A DNA stretch of 64,000 nucleotides from Bifidobacterium commune (GTDB lineage Bacteria; Actinomycetota; Actinomycetes; Actinomycetales; Bifidobacteriaceae), in the NCBI RefSeq assembly GCF_900094885.1, contig NZ_FMBL01000001.1, positions 524,867-588,866 of the forward strand, written 5' to 3'. The position numbers and the translations under genes were made by a program. Under the pieces are notes generated by a model, which was not told where the DNA came from, made no database searches, and was given only the letters and a program-made list of their open reading frames with translations. Of the stretch, positions 1 to 9,106 are shown in pieces (positions within the stretch are counted from its first letter, which is position 1; every line of letters begins with the position of its first letter).

Positions 1-2750
1 ACCCTTCTGGCAAAGGTCTGCATGTGGGGCATCCGTTAGGATATCTGGCTACCGATGTCGTCAGCCGTTATCATCGCATGAAGGGTGAAAATGTGCTGCA
101 TGCCATGGGATACGATGCTTTTGGTCTGCCTGCTGAGCAGTATGCCGTGCAGACCGGCCAACATCCACGTGTGACCACTGAAGCCAATATCGCCAACATG
201 CGCCGTCAGTTGCACCGCATGGGCCTGAGCTTCGACGATCGGCGTACTTTCGCCACCATTGATTCCGATTACGTGCGATGGACGCAGTGGATATTCTCAC
301 GTATCTATGATGCTTGGTACGATCCCGATTTTGTCCGTCCGGATGGAGGCACGGGCTCGGCACGCAATATCAGCTCCTTGATTGATCAGTTCGCACGTGG
401 TGAGCGCGCTATCCCTGGCTTCGAAGAATCCGGCAAGCAGTGGAGCGATTTGACGCCGGCCGAGCAAGCGGATGTACTCAATGATTTCCGTTTGGCTTAT
501 ATTTCGAAATCCCCAGTTAACTGGTGCCCAGGCTTGGGCACGGTGCTAGCCAACGAAGAGGTTACCGCCGAAGGCAAGTCGGAACGCGGCAACTTCCCGG
601 TCTTCCAGCGCGAACTGCGCCAGTGGTCAATGCGCATCACCGCTTACGGTCACAGACTGGTTGAGGATCTTGAGGTCATTGACTGGCCTCAGAAGGTCAA
701 GCTGATGCAGCGTAACTGGATAGGTGAATCCCATGGCGCTACCGTTCATTTTAAAGTCGAGACGGCAAACGGTGAGCGTGACATGGAAATCTATACGACA
801 CGACCCGACACCCTGTTCGGAACGACGTTCGCGGTCGTTTCCCCTGAGCATGCTTTGCTTGCTGACATTCCAGCGCAATGGCCCGAGGGCACACCGGGAA
901 GTTGGAAGGGCGGTTACTCCACACCGGCAGAAGGCATCAATGCATATCGACTTGCTGCAGAGTCCAAAACAGCGCAGGATCGTGTTGCTGAAGGCGGGGT
1001 GAAAACGGGCTTGTTTACCGGTCTTTACGCAGTCAATCCTATTACCGGCGCCAAGCTTCCGGTATTCACTGCTGATTATGTCCTTATGGGGTATGGAACC
1101 GGCGCCATCATGGCTGTGCCGGGAGGTGATCAGCGTGATTATGATTTTGCTATGAAGTTTGGTTTGCCGGTTATTTACACCGTAAAGCCCGCGAGCGATG
1201 ACGATGATCTTGCAGCTTATGAAGGTAAGGCTCCGTACGTTTCACACGACGGTATCGTTATTAATTCATCCACGGACTCGACGCAAGCAAAGGGTGATGC
1301 ACTGAGTCTCAACGGTCTTTCCGTTGAAGAAGCAATTGAAAAGGTGAATGAGTGGCTTGAATCGGCCGGTGTCGGCGAAGGTTCCGTCAGCTATCGTCTG
1401 CGTGACTGGCTCTTCTCCCGCCAGCGGTACTGGGGCGAGCCATTCCCTATCGTTTACGACGAGGATGGGGTTGCACATCTACTGCCTGATTCCATGCTTC
1501 CGATCAATTTGCCGGACGTGCCGGACTATAGCCCGAAGACCTTTGATCCTGAAGATGCCGAAAGCAACCCCGAGGCACCATTGAGCCGCAACGAGGATTG
1601 GGTGAAAGTCACCCTTGATTTCGGTGATGGTCCAAAGACATATTACCGCGATACCAACACCATGCCGAATTGGGCCGGTTCCTGCTGGTATTACATGCGC
1701 TATCTTGACCCAAAGGATAGCGAAAACATGGTTGCTCCGGAAGAATACGGCTACTGGATGGGCCCCAACCACAACGAGGAATCCGGTAAGAGCGGCGGTG
1801 TTGATTTGTATGTCGGCGGTGTAGAACATGCAGTGCTGCACTTGCTGTACTCGCGTTTTTGGCACAAGGTTCTTTTCGACCTCGGATATGTCGACAGTCC
1901 TGAACCGTTCCATAAACTTTTCAACCAAGGCATGATCCAGGCTTACGCTTACACAGATGATCGCGGGCAATACGTGCCAGCCGCCGAAGTGGAAGAAGAT
2001 CTTGACGCATCAGGAGAGCCTTCGTTCACTTGGCAAGGGCAACATGTTAACCGAGAGTTCGGCAAAATGGGCAAAAGCCTTAAGAATATCATTACTCCGG
2101 ACGATATGTATGAGCAGTATGGTGCTGATACGTTCCGTCTTTACGAGATGAGCATGGGACCACTTGACGAATCAAGGCCATGGAACGACAGGAATGTTGT
2201 GGGTGGTATGCGTTTCCTTCAACGTCTTTGGCGTAATGTCATTGATGAGAACACCGGTGAAGTGACCGTTTCCGAGGACGAACCGGATGTCAATACGCTG
2301 AAGTTACTCAACAACACCATTACCTCCGTAACCGAAGAAATGGAAAACATGCGCCCCAACACATCCATAGCTAAGCTTATCGTGCTTAACAATCATTTGA
2401 CAGGATTGGATGCTGTGCCGAGAGCGGCGGTTGAGCCGTTGATTCTCATGCTTTCGCCGATTGCTCCGCATATCTGCGAGGAGCTCTGGAGCAGGCTCGG
2501 GCATGTGGATTCTCTTGCATACGAGCCATGGCCGATTGCCGACGACCGTTATGTAGGCGAGGAATCGGTGACTGCAGTAGTGCAAATTAAGGGCAAGGTT
2601 CGTGCCAAACTCGAAGTCAGCCCCGCTATCGATCCTGACAAGCTTAAGGATATGGCGTTGAAGGCTGTAGCTGATCGTTTGGGAGGCAAAGAACCTCGTA
2701 AGGTCATCGTGAAGGCACCGAAGATTGTTTCGATTGTTCCTGCCGAATGA
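1..2750 (+). CDS. leuS: Leucyl-tRNA synthetase, N-terminally cut by window edge
   Basis: Class I aminoacyl-tRNA synthetase that charges tRNA-Leu in the cytoplasm. The frame is open from base 3, and the first residues contain HVGH, the HIGH-type ATP-binding signature, so only a short N-terminal stretch is outside the window. The CP1 editing domain is recognisable by TTRPDTLFG (around base 796) and GTGAIMAVPGGDQRDYDFA (around base 1098). The second catalytic signature is KMGKS at 2064-2078, a KMSKS variant. The anticodon-binding and C-terminal domains complete the protein. A rho-independent terminator follows at 2820. Identification is secure; the true start is not visible. Confidence 0.97.
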   Translation, partial: PSGKGLHVGHPLGYLATDVVSRYHRMKGENVLHAMGYDAFGLPAEQYAVQTGQHPRVTTEANIANMRRQLHRMGLSFDDRRTFATIDSDYVRWTQWIFSRIYDAWYDPDFVRPDGGTGSARNISSLIDQFARGERAIPGFEESGKQWSDLTPAEQADVLNDFRLAYISKSPVNWCPGLGTVLANEEVTAEGKSERGNFPVFQRELRQWSMRITAYGHRLVEDLEVIDWPQKVKLMQRNWIGESHGATVHFKVETANGERDMEIYTTRPDTLFGTTFAVVSPEHALLADIPAQWPEGTPGSWKGGYSTPAEGINAYRLAAESKTAQDRVAEGGVKTGLFTGLYAVNPITGAKLPVFTADYVLMGYGTGAIMAVPGGDQRDYDFAMKFGLPVIYTVKPASDDDDLAAYEGKAPYVSHDGIVINSSTDSTQAKGDALSLNGLSVEEAIEKVNEWLESAGVGEGSVSYRLRDWLFSRQRYWGEPFPIVYDEDGVAHLLPDSMLPINLPDVPDYSPKTFDPEDAESNPEAPLSRNEDWVKVTLDFGDGPKTYYRDTNTMPNWAGSCWYYMRYLDPKDSENMVAPEEYGYWMGPNHNEESGKSGGVDLYVGGVEHAVLHLLYSRFWHKVLFDLGYVDSPEPFHKLFNQGMIQAYAYTDDRGQYVPAAEVEEDLDASGEPSFTWQGQHVNREFGKMGKSLKNIITPDDMYEQYGADTFRLYEMSMGPLDESRPWNDRNVVGGMRFLQRLWRNVIDENTGEVTVSEDEPDVNTLKLLNNTITSVTEEMENMRPNTSIAKLIVLNNHLTGLDAVPRAAVEPLILMLSPIAPHICEELWSRLGHVDSLAYEPWPIADDRYVGEESVTAVVQIKGKVRAKLEVSPAIDPDKLKDMALKAVADRLGGKEPRKVIVKAPKIVSIVPAE

Positions 2751-2819
2751 TGCGACGGCAAGACTACCTGATGGTTGTTCAAAAGGGCGTTGGATTGTAA
2801 ACTAACGACCGAAACACAT

Positions 2820-2858
2820 GGGGCACCAAATTGCACAGCTTTCTGGTGCCCCGTTTTG
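2820..2858 (+). terminator. Rho-independent terminator after leuS
   Basis: Perfect 9-bp stem GGGGCACCA (2820-2828) with TGGTGCCCC (2844-2852), followed by GTTTTG. It lies 70 bases after the leuS stop and separates it from the comEA operon. Confidence 0.8.
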
Positions 2859-2899
2859 TGCAGTTTATTGTTTATTCAGCTATTGGTATTGATGAGATG

Positions 2900-2930
2900 T
2901 GGGTAAACCAACCATTCGACCACATCACCG
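2900..2930 (+). promoter_or_regulatory. Shared upstream element, copy A (before comEA)
   Basis: A 31-nt stretch that matches 26 of 31 bases of 10560-10590, upstream of the M23 peptidase gene. The last 16 bases, TTCGACCACATCACCG, are identical. It lies about 100 bases upstream of the preferred comEA start. The function is not known; a shared regulator-binding site is an inference from position. Confidence 0.4.
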
Positions 2931-3030
2931 GTTTTGTCTCGACATTTGTTGCTCGACAAACCATGCTTAAACCATGGCTAAGTATTTGGATAATGTGGAC
3001 AACGGTCGAGAGTTGGTTCAGAGGTTGCGT

Positions 3031-3804
3031 GTGACTTCTGGGGGTAGTGGTGCGTATTGTACGGCGACACGACTAGGCCTTTCGGCCAATCCCGGAATTC
3101 CATTGGACGGTGCTGTACAACAAATGGGACTTCCACCGCTGCCTCCGATAGACCACTGGCTCGTCGACACTTCGATGCCCGCAGATTCTATTGATGATGG
3201 GAATACGCAAGAACATCTGGCTCAGGAGCCAAAACGAAGCGTTTCAGCTTCTTCTAATATCGAGTTGACGTCAACGAAACGTGACATGCCTCGATTATTT
3301 TTTCGTCCTCTGCAAGCTGTCATCGCAATTCTGCTATTGGCGGCAGCGCTATGCGCAAGTCTGACGATGCTGGTGACGCAGTCCGTCAATTACGACAAAC
3401 AGCAAACTGAAAGTACATCGTCGATCGAATCACATGATGCAAAAAGAAGGACAAACAAGGGTGCAGCTGAGAGTGGATCTGATTCGGAGCAAAAAAGAAA
3501 TGGGACAGGAACTGCCAATCAAGGCACTGCTGGAACCAATGATGATGCGCAACCTCCTGAACATGCTCTGTCGCATGAGAGCGCAAAAAGCTTGGAGATG
3601 CAAAGTAACGGCAACGGTATTAATCTCAACACAGCAGACGCCACACAACTTCAGCAGGTGAAAGGTATCGGGCCGGTGATGGCACAGCGCATTATAGATT
3701 ACCGTGCCTCTATCGGACGATTTAGCAGTGTCGACCAACTATTACAAGTCTCAGGCATCGGATCCAAAACATTGGAACGCATACGAGGGCAGGTGACGGT
3801 GTGA
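3031..3804 (+). CDS. comEA: ComEA-like DNA-binding protein with helix-hairpin-helix
   Basis: Membrane-anchored DNA receptor of the natural-transformation apparatus, by family. A hydrophilic N-terminus of about 90 residues precedes one membrane segment (bases 3307-3375), then a low-complexity Ser/Thr/Gln-rich linker and a C-terminal tandem helix-hairpin-helix module starting INLNTADATQLQQVKGIGP (about 3619) and containing VSGIGSKTLERI. I chose GTG at 3031 because AGAGG lies 6 bases upstream; an in-frame ATG at 2974 would add 19 residues but has no visible ribosome-binding site. It overlaps comEC by four bases (GTGA), so the two are translationally coupled. Whether this organism is competent is unknown. 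Confidence 0.85.
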   Translation: MTSGGSGAYCTATRLGLSANPGIPLDGAVQQMGLPPLPPIDHWLVDTSMPADSIDDGNTQEHLAQEPKRSVSASSNIELTSTKRDMPRLFFRPLQAVIAILLLAAALCASLTMLVTQSVNYDKQQTESTSSIESHDAKRRTNKGAAESGSDSEQKRNGTGTANQGTAGTNDDAQPPEHALSHESAKSLEMQSNGNGINLNTADATQLQQVKGIGPVMAQRIIDYRASIGRFSSVDQLLQVSGIGSKTLERIRGQVTV

Positions 3805-5777
3805 TTACCGCTCGAACCCTCGTGTGTGATGGTGAGCGTGGCAGCCTTGATTACCGTATGCTTCTGGTTGCCGCAACAATCTGGATTCCCATGCTGATGA
3901 CACACTTATTGTTTATAAGTCTGTGTGTGGTGCCAAGGAGCCAGTCCACATCACAACGCGTGAAGCATGATTTCGAAAACAGTTCACTTCAGAGTTCACA
4001 ACCTGCCATGAACCGAATTGAAAAAGCCCCGCAGCTTGATGCGCCTATGAAAGTCTTTATTGGTGTATCGGCACTGCTGATAACGATTGGGGTGATAGTG
4101 GTCATCATGCATTATCTTAGATGCAGAACAGCCACCAGCGCTAACCTGAACGAAGATGTTGGTCCTCGCACAGTGAGTATGACGCTTGAGGCCAATGTCG
4201 CATCAAGCATACGATCGATAAATCCTAATGCTCATATTCGTCAACGTGTTCTCGAATTATTACGCAAGACATCGATTGTGAGGTTGATGAGGAGATCTGA
4301 CGGATGCAAAGGGATTTGGATGGCTGTTCTGGCATGTTCTGCTCTAATGGGAGCCTGTGCTTGTTTCTCGTCGGATATCGTCGCCTATCGTGATCCTGCC
4401 ATGTTACTGCAACATGTGCCAAGACATGTTGAAGCCGAAGTTGAGCTTGAATCGCCCGTCAGGGCTTCGGGTTCTTTTTCAGCAGATTGTCAGGCCAATG
4501 CCCGTCTTCATAGTGTTGGCTACGATGGTGTCAGACAGGTTAGTCGTTCAAGGATTCTGCTATATGCCAACCAACCGTGGTGCACAAAACTTGTTAACGG
4601 ACAGATCCTCAGTTTGTCGGGTGAACTAAAAACTGTCGAACACAAAATACAGCCTTTATCATTGACATTGGGAGAAAATGCTCATGTCCAGGAGTTAAAG
4701 CGAGCGCCGTTTGTTAAGCGACTTGTTGATAACACCCAGCGTTCGTTCTTCGGTGTTACCGATGGTCTTTCCGATCAGGGTCGTGTACTTGTTCCGGGGT
4801 TGACCATCGGTTTGCTCGGCCAGGATTTCGTCGGTCAAAGCCAGCGGGACCCAGTTGATGCCACGTATGCCGCGCAATTAGAAACGCATTTCAAAGATTC
4901 TGGAATCATGCATTTGATGGCTGTTTCTGGCGGACATTTCGCGCTGATCGGTGACCTTGTGCGATCGGTGTGCGCTCACTTCCTGCTGCCAAGACAAGTA
5001 GTTGCAGTATCGACGATTCTGGCCTATGCGGTGCTAGCGGGCGCCATGTACCCATCTGATTCAGTCATGCGTGCTCTGATTATGGGGGTTATTGTCTCAT
5101 TGAGTAAATTGATAGGCAGGCCAGCGCAAGTAACTAGTGCATTGGCGTGGACGGTAGTGTTGACCTTGTTGATTAATCCGGAGATGTCGCGCAGCTTCGG
5201 ATTTGCGCTATCCTGTTCCTCGGTATTGGGAATCGTATTGTGCTCCAAAGCAATAGCAGGGTTTCTCGCCAAAATCTTCCCAACGTTTCTTGCCGAAAGC
5301 ATATCCGTTACCCTTGCCGCTCAGATGTTTACCTTGCCGATACAAGTGTTGATGACGCCGGAGCTTCCGTTACTGTCGGTACCCGCCAATCTGATTGTTG
5401 CCCCTTTCGTTGATTGGTCTACGTTAACAGGGTTGTCAGCGCTATTGCTTTCACCATTCAGCGAGAGGCTGTCATTTGTTTTTGCATGGATGTCGAGTTG
5501 CGGCACCTCCGTGATGCGTTGGTGTGCCGACACCATTGGGGGATCGGGCGCTGTCACCATACCATGGGCAGGAGGCATGAGCGGAGTCGCTCTTGTAATC
5601 ATCATTGAATTAGCCATTATCGCTCAGGTCAAGATGATAGGCGTCATATCGGCTATACGTAGTAGAGAAGGAGGTCGGGCTTCGCTCAATAGCATTGTAG
5701 GCTCAATGAAAATGCATGGCATTATATGGTTTAAAGAAACCAAGCAAATATTTGAGGAATTGGATGGAACCGATTGA
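3801..5777 (+). CDS. comEC: ComEC/Rec2-family DNA uptake channel protein, no C-terminal beta-lactamase domain
   Basis: Predicted inner-membrane channel that carries transforming single-stranded DNA. GTG start at 3801 overlaps the comEA stop. N-terminal membrane segments are interrupted by a long hydrophilic stretch, then comes the soluble OB-like region, then the competence domain with the family signature GIMHLMAVSGGHFALIGDLV (about 4904) and many membrane helices. The 658-residue protein ends soon after the last helix (around 5640), with a short charged tail. I find no HxHxDH motif, so the metallo-beta-lactamase domain found at the C-terminus of many ComEC proteins is missing. Actinobacterial and short ComEC forms exist, so this need not mean loss of function. 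Confidence 0.88.
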   Translation: MITARTLVCDGERGSLDYRMLLVAATIWIPMLMTHLLFISLCVVPRSQSTSQRVKHDFENSSLQSSQPAMNRIEKAPQLDAPMKVFIGVSALLITIGVIVVIMHYLRCRTATSANLNEDVGPRTVSMTLEANVASSIRSINPNAHIRQRVLELLRKTSIVRLMRRSDGCKGIWMAVLACSALMGACACFSSDIVAYRDPAMLLQHVPRHVEAEVELESPVRASGSFSADCQANARLHSVGYDGVRQVSRSRILLYANQPWCTKLVNGQILSLSGELKTVEHKIQPLSLTLGENAHVQELKRAPFVKRLVDNTQRSFFGVTDGLSDQGRVLVPGLTIGLLGQDFVGQSQRDPVDATYAAQLETHFKDSGIMHLMAVSGGHFALIGDLVRSVCAHFLLPRQVVAVSTILAYAVLAGAMYPSDSVMRALIMGVIVSLSKLIGRPAQVTSALAWTVVLTLLINPEMSRSFGFALSCSSVLGIVLCSKAIAGFLAKIFPTFLAESISVTLAAQMFTLPIQVLMTPELPLLSVPANLIVAPFVDWSTLTGLSALLLSPFSERLSFVFAWMSSCGTSVMRWCADTIGGSGAVTIPWAGGMSGVALVIIIELAIIAQVKMIGVISAIRSREGGRASLNSIVGSMKMHGIIWFKETKQIFEELDGTD

Positions 5778-5910
5778 AACAAACCTGCCCGTAAAGAAAA
5801 CGCTGTGGATGTCCACATGTGACACCACATTGAATATCATGGAAACCAAGCTGCGGATGTAAACTCGTTATTACGAGCCGAATCCGTATCCGGATGAACA
5901 GAGGTATTAC

Positions 5911-6897
5911 ATGGCAGCAGAACAAACGAAGCAGTTGCCGCTATTCGTTGTATGTATAGGTGGGGACGCCTTTCTCAACGATCGGGAAGTCCGTGACTGC
6001 CGTGACAGGGCGTTGCGGGACAATCCTACAGCCGAAGTGATGGAACTTGATGCCAACGAAACCGATCAATACGACTTCGACGAAGCTGTCAGCCCCTCGC
6101 TGTTGAGCTTGGATTCTGTCGTCGTCATCCGGCATGTTCAAAACGCGGACGAATCGTTGGCAGAAGCCATGGTCGGCTACTGCCGATCGATGGCAGATGG
6201 TACTGAAACGGCCACAAGCGTCATCATTGCACAGCACGACGGAGGTCAGAAGGGACGCAAACTTATTGATCGTCTCGTCAGAGCGGGTGCGGAGAAAAAA
6301 GCTATTCCAGAACTCAAACAAGCTGATGCCAAACTCAATTTCGTCATAAAATGCTTTGAGCGTGAACAGCGCCGTGTCGATCCGTCTGCTGCAAGGCAAC
6401 TTGTTGCGCTTCTGGGTGAACGGACTGGGGAACTTGCCGCGATGTGTTCCCAATTGTGCTTTGATTTTGACGATGAAATCATCGGTCTTGACCATGTTGA
6501 GCAGTATCTTACCGGCAATGCCGAGGTTACCGGATTCGCGGTAGCGGATGAGGTGCTTGCAGGTAATAGCGTCAAAGCGATTATTGACATGCGTGCTGCG
6601 ATTATTCAGGGCATTGATCCCATTGCACTGGTAGGTGCATTGGCGATGAAACTACGAACCCTTGCCAAAGCGTCAGCTGTTCGTTCGGGGTCTATCTCTA
6701 AGGCGGAAGCTAAAACAAACCCCTGGGTTCTCAAGAATGCAATGAACCAATTGAATGGCTGGACTTCAGACGGTCTTTCGAGTTGTATACAGATGCTCGC
6801 ATGGGTTGACGAACAAAATAAAACCGGTGGTGACTCCATGTATGCTCTTGAGCGGTGCATCGAACTTATCGGTCACAAAGGAAGGAGGCGTGCATGA
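5911..6897 (+). CDS. holA: DNA polymerase III delta subunit
   Basis: Clamp-loader subunit that opens the beta sliding clamp during replication. The 328-residue length and the overall plan fit HolA: an N-terminal AAA-like domain beginning LPLFVVCIGGDAFLNDREV, a central domain with LDSVVVIRHVQN, and the helical C-terminal collar domain. AGAGG about 10 bases before ATG 5911 supports the start. It follows comEC, as holA does in many Gram-positive bacteria, and its stop overlaps the tsaE start (ATGA at 6894-6897), so it heads the t6A gene group. Confidence 0.92.
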   Translation: MAAEQTKQLPLFVVCIGGDAFLNDREVRDCRDRALRDNPTAEVMELDANETDQYDFDEAVSPSLLSLDSVVVIRHVQNADESLAEAMVGYCRSMADGTETATSVIIAQHDGGQKGRKLIDRLVRAGAEKKAIPELKQADAKLNFVIKCFEREQRRVDPSAARQLVALLGERTGELAAMCSQLCFDFDDEIIGLDHVEQYLTGNAEVTGFAVADEVLAGNSVKAIIDMRAAIIQGIDPIALVGALAMKLRTLAKASAVRSGSISKAEAKTNPWVLKNAMNQLNGWTSDGLSSCIQMLAWVDEQNKTGGDSMYALERCIELIGHKGRRRA

Positions 6898-7496
6898 CAG
6901 AGGAATTATCGTTCACAATCAAAGTTCCTGATGTCGCCGACATGCAGCAGTTGGGTGCGCGAATCGCTTCCTTGGTCCAAGGGGGTGATGTTTTGTTGCT
7001 TTCAGGTCCTTTGGGGGCGGGGAAAACGACGTTTGCGCAAGGATTCGGTTCTGAACTGCATATCTCGGAGCCGATTGTTTCTCCGACTTTTACCGTAGCA
7101 CGTGAATTGACCGGATGTTTTGCCGATGGGTCTGCAGCGCATCTCATCCATGTTGACGCATACAGGCTCGGAGGCAATAATTTCGCACCAGGACAAGATA
7201 CGGTGGATCGACTTCTTGATGAACTGGAATCACTGGGTTTGGATGAAGAGCTTGAATATCCTGGCGAACAGACGGTGATTCTGATGGAATGGGGTGAGCA
7301 GATGGCATCGGCGTTTGCTCAGGAGCGCCTCGAGGTGCATATCGATCGTCCGCTTGATGGCACGGCAATTAAAGCCGGTGCAAATGATTCGGATATCGAG
7401 CTGACCAGTGACGGCATGCGCGTTGTTACATTCAAACCTATTGGACGTCGTTGGGCGGATTTTCGCGTAAAGTTTCAGAAGAACAACAAACACTGA
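6894..7496 (+). CDS. tsaE: tRNA t6A biosynthesis ATPase TsaE
   Basis: ATPase partner of TsaB-TsaD in making N6-threonylcarbamoyladenosine at position 37 of ANN-decoding tRNAs. Walker A is GPLGAGKTTF near residue 40, followed by SPTFTVARE and LIHVDAYRL, the typical TsaE motifs. ATG at 6894 is chosen over an upstream in-frame start because GGAGG sits 6 bases before it and it overlaps the holA stop as ATGA. The 200 residues include a C-terminal extension beyond the usual 150-160. It is followed by tsaB, rimI and tsaD. Confidence 0.95.
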   Translation: MTEELSFTIKVPDVADMQQLGARIASLVQGGDVLLLSGPLGAGKTTFAQGFGSELHISEPIVSPTFTVARELTGCFADGSAAHLIHVDAYRLGGNNFAPGQDTVDRLLDELESLGLDEELEYPGEQTVILMEWGEQMASAFAQERLEVHIDRPLDGTAIKAGANDSDIELTSDGMRVVTFKPIGRRWADFRVKFQKNNKH

Positions 7497-7571
7497 AAAC
7501 ATCTTGTTAATATGAAAGCATATGGCCATACATATCGATTGCTGGAATATGGAATGGCAGGGAGAGGCATA

Positions 7572-8513
7572 ATGGCGAACACACTGGTCGTCGATACGTC
7601 GTTCGGTTCGACCGTAGGCGTTTTGGGGCACGATCCAATCGTAGAGGGTGATTCTCGGACCCATGTCGAACGATTGCAGGTCAATATTGGTGAGGCAGTA
7701 GAGTCGGCTGGACTTGCACCCGGTGATCTCGACAACATAATTGTCGGTGTAGGTCCCGGCCCGTTCACAGGGTTACGGGCTGGTGTTGTAGCGGCCAAAG
7801 CCATGTCTTACGCCACTTGCTCGAAGCTCATCGGACAGGATGTTCTTTCTGCGCAGGCCTGGATGTTGAGCTTAAAACGTCAAGGTGACCAACGTCTGTC
7901 GGATACACAGTTCCTTTATCCGGTGGAACAAAGCAAGAATAACGATTCGACTCGTCATCTAACGTTGGCTGTCAATGATGCGCGACGTCGACAGCTGTAT
8001 TTTGCTCTGTATGACGAACTGCTGATGGACGGCGGTTCGGATACTGATACCAGTAAAGTGCCTCAACAAGAAGTAACACAGCATCATCGAGTAGATGTAC
8101 GTGAACTAGTGGCAATGGATATCGATTATCCGCAACACATCGTTGAACGTATACATGCAACCCTCAATGATTTCGCTACGACCTCAGATTCGGAAGGATC
8201 TTACCGCATCGACATCATCGGTCACGGTGCGGCCAAATACGCTGACGAATGGCAGAAACTCGGTGAGATGCTCGGTTGTGTCGTCGAAGCGTCAGTCCTC
8301 GATGCTGGTGCGGTCGGATTGGAAATCTTTGCCGAGTGTGCATTGTGTGCCAACGGAGTGTCCGGAAGTAAGACAAAATACAGTACACAGGGCGATAGTG
8401 CCGAAAACGATCAGATTAAACCGGTTGAACCGTTGTACTTGCGACGTCCGGATGTATCGGTGCCAAACCCACTGAAACATGTTCTCAACCACGCCGGCGT
8501 AACAAGGTCTTGA
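7572..8513 (+). CDS. tsaB: tRNA t6A biosynthesis protein TsaB
   Basis: Scaffold partner of TsaD in the threonylcarbamoyl-transferase complex. The N-terminus MANTLVVDTSFGSTVGVLG and the GVGPGPFTGLRAGVVAAKAM segment are the ASKHA-fold hallmarks of TsaB. ATG 7572 is preferred over 7512 because it is preceded by GGGAGAGG and begins the conserved domain directly. At 313 residues it is longer than the usual 220-240; the extra length is in hydrophilic insertions around residues 110-190. Its stop overlaps the next start (TTGA at 8510). Confidence 0.93.
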   Translation: MANTLVVDTSFGSTVGVLGHDPIVEGDSRTHVERLQVNIGEAVESAGLAPGDLDNIIVGVGPGPFTGLRAGVVAAKAMSYATCSKLIGQDVLSAQAWMLSLKRQGDQRLSDTQFLYPVEQSKNNDSTRHLTLAVNDARRRQLYFALYDELLMDGGSDTDTSKVPQQEVTQHHRVDVRELVAMDIDYPQHIVERIHATLNDFATTSDSEGSYRIDIIGHGAAKYADEWQKLGEMLGCVVEASVLDAGAVGLEIFAECALCANGVSGSKTKYSTQGDSAENDQIKPVEPLYLRRPDVSVPNPLKHVLNHAGVTRS

Positions 8514-9106
8514 GTCACCAAGCGATGATTGTTCTGTTCAATGACCTTGAACTGCAATGGGCGCTGAAGAATGCGACTGACCTTGACAGACGATTGTTCG
8601 GCGACCAAGCGTGGGGCTACGAGGTGATGAGTCATGAAGTCATGGATACTTCAAGAACGTACATCGCTGACATAACTGAATCCGAGAAGGCTATGAACGT
8701 TGATAATGAAAGAGATGATAATCAGCCCAACGTTCAATCTCTGGAAATGTACGATTCGCAGCGACTGATTATGCGTGGGTATGCGGGAATCTGGATCGGT
8801 GACGGAAAGGCGGAAATCATGACCGTCGGCGTTGACAATAATTATCGCAGACAAGGCATCGCAGGACGTATGCTTGACTGGCTGATCAATTATGCACGCA
8901 TTAACGACGTGGGTCGTATCAGTCTTGAAGTTCTCGCCGACAATCAGACTGCCCAGCAACTTTACCATTCACGCGGTTTTGAGGATATTGGCTTGCTGTC
9001 GAATTACTATGCGTCGCAAGGGAAAGATTGTATCAAGATGGTCTTGGACCTCAAAGAGCATATTATGGGTTTCAGCGCAAAAGGAATCAGGATGGAGCAA
9101 CAATGA
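8510..9106 (+). CDS. rimI: GNAT N-acetyltransferase, RimI type
   Basis: Predicted protein N-terminal acetyltransferase; in E. coli RimI acts on ribosomal protein S18. The acetyl-CoA binding signature is NNYRRQGIAGRMLDW, and the C-terminal LEVLADNQTAQQLYHSRGF is the usual GNAT motif B. The start is probably TTG at 8510, which overlaps the tsaB stop; ATG 8525 is a possible alternative. It overlaps tsaD by four bases (ATGA). Its place between tsaB and tsaD is common in bacteria and supports the RimI assignment, but the substrate is not shown by sequence. Confidence 0.88.
   Translation: MSHQAMIVLFNDLELQWALKNATDLDRRLFGDQAWGYEVMSHEVMDTSRTYIADITESEKAMNVDNERDDNQPNVQSLEMYDSQRLIMRGYAGIWIGDGKAEIMTVGVDNNYRRQGIAGRMLDWLINYARINDVGRISLEVLADNQTAQQLYHSRGFEDIGLLSNYYASQGKDCIKMVLDLKEHIMGFSAKGIRMEQQ

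Noticed and set aside
2915-2930. Reading the shared element as a LexA SOS box
   Set aside because: It lacks the actinobacterial SOS palindrome with GAAC and GTTC half-sites.
5941-6495. 184-codon minus-strand frame opposite holA
   Set aside because: It overlaps a confirmed core gene and has no family features.
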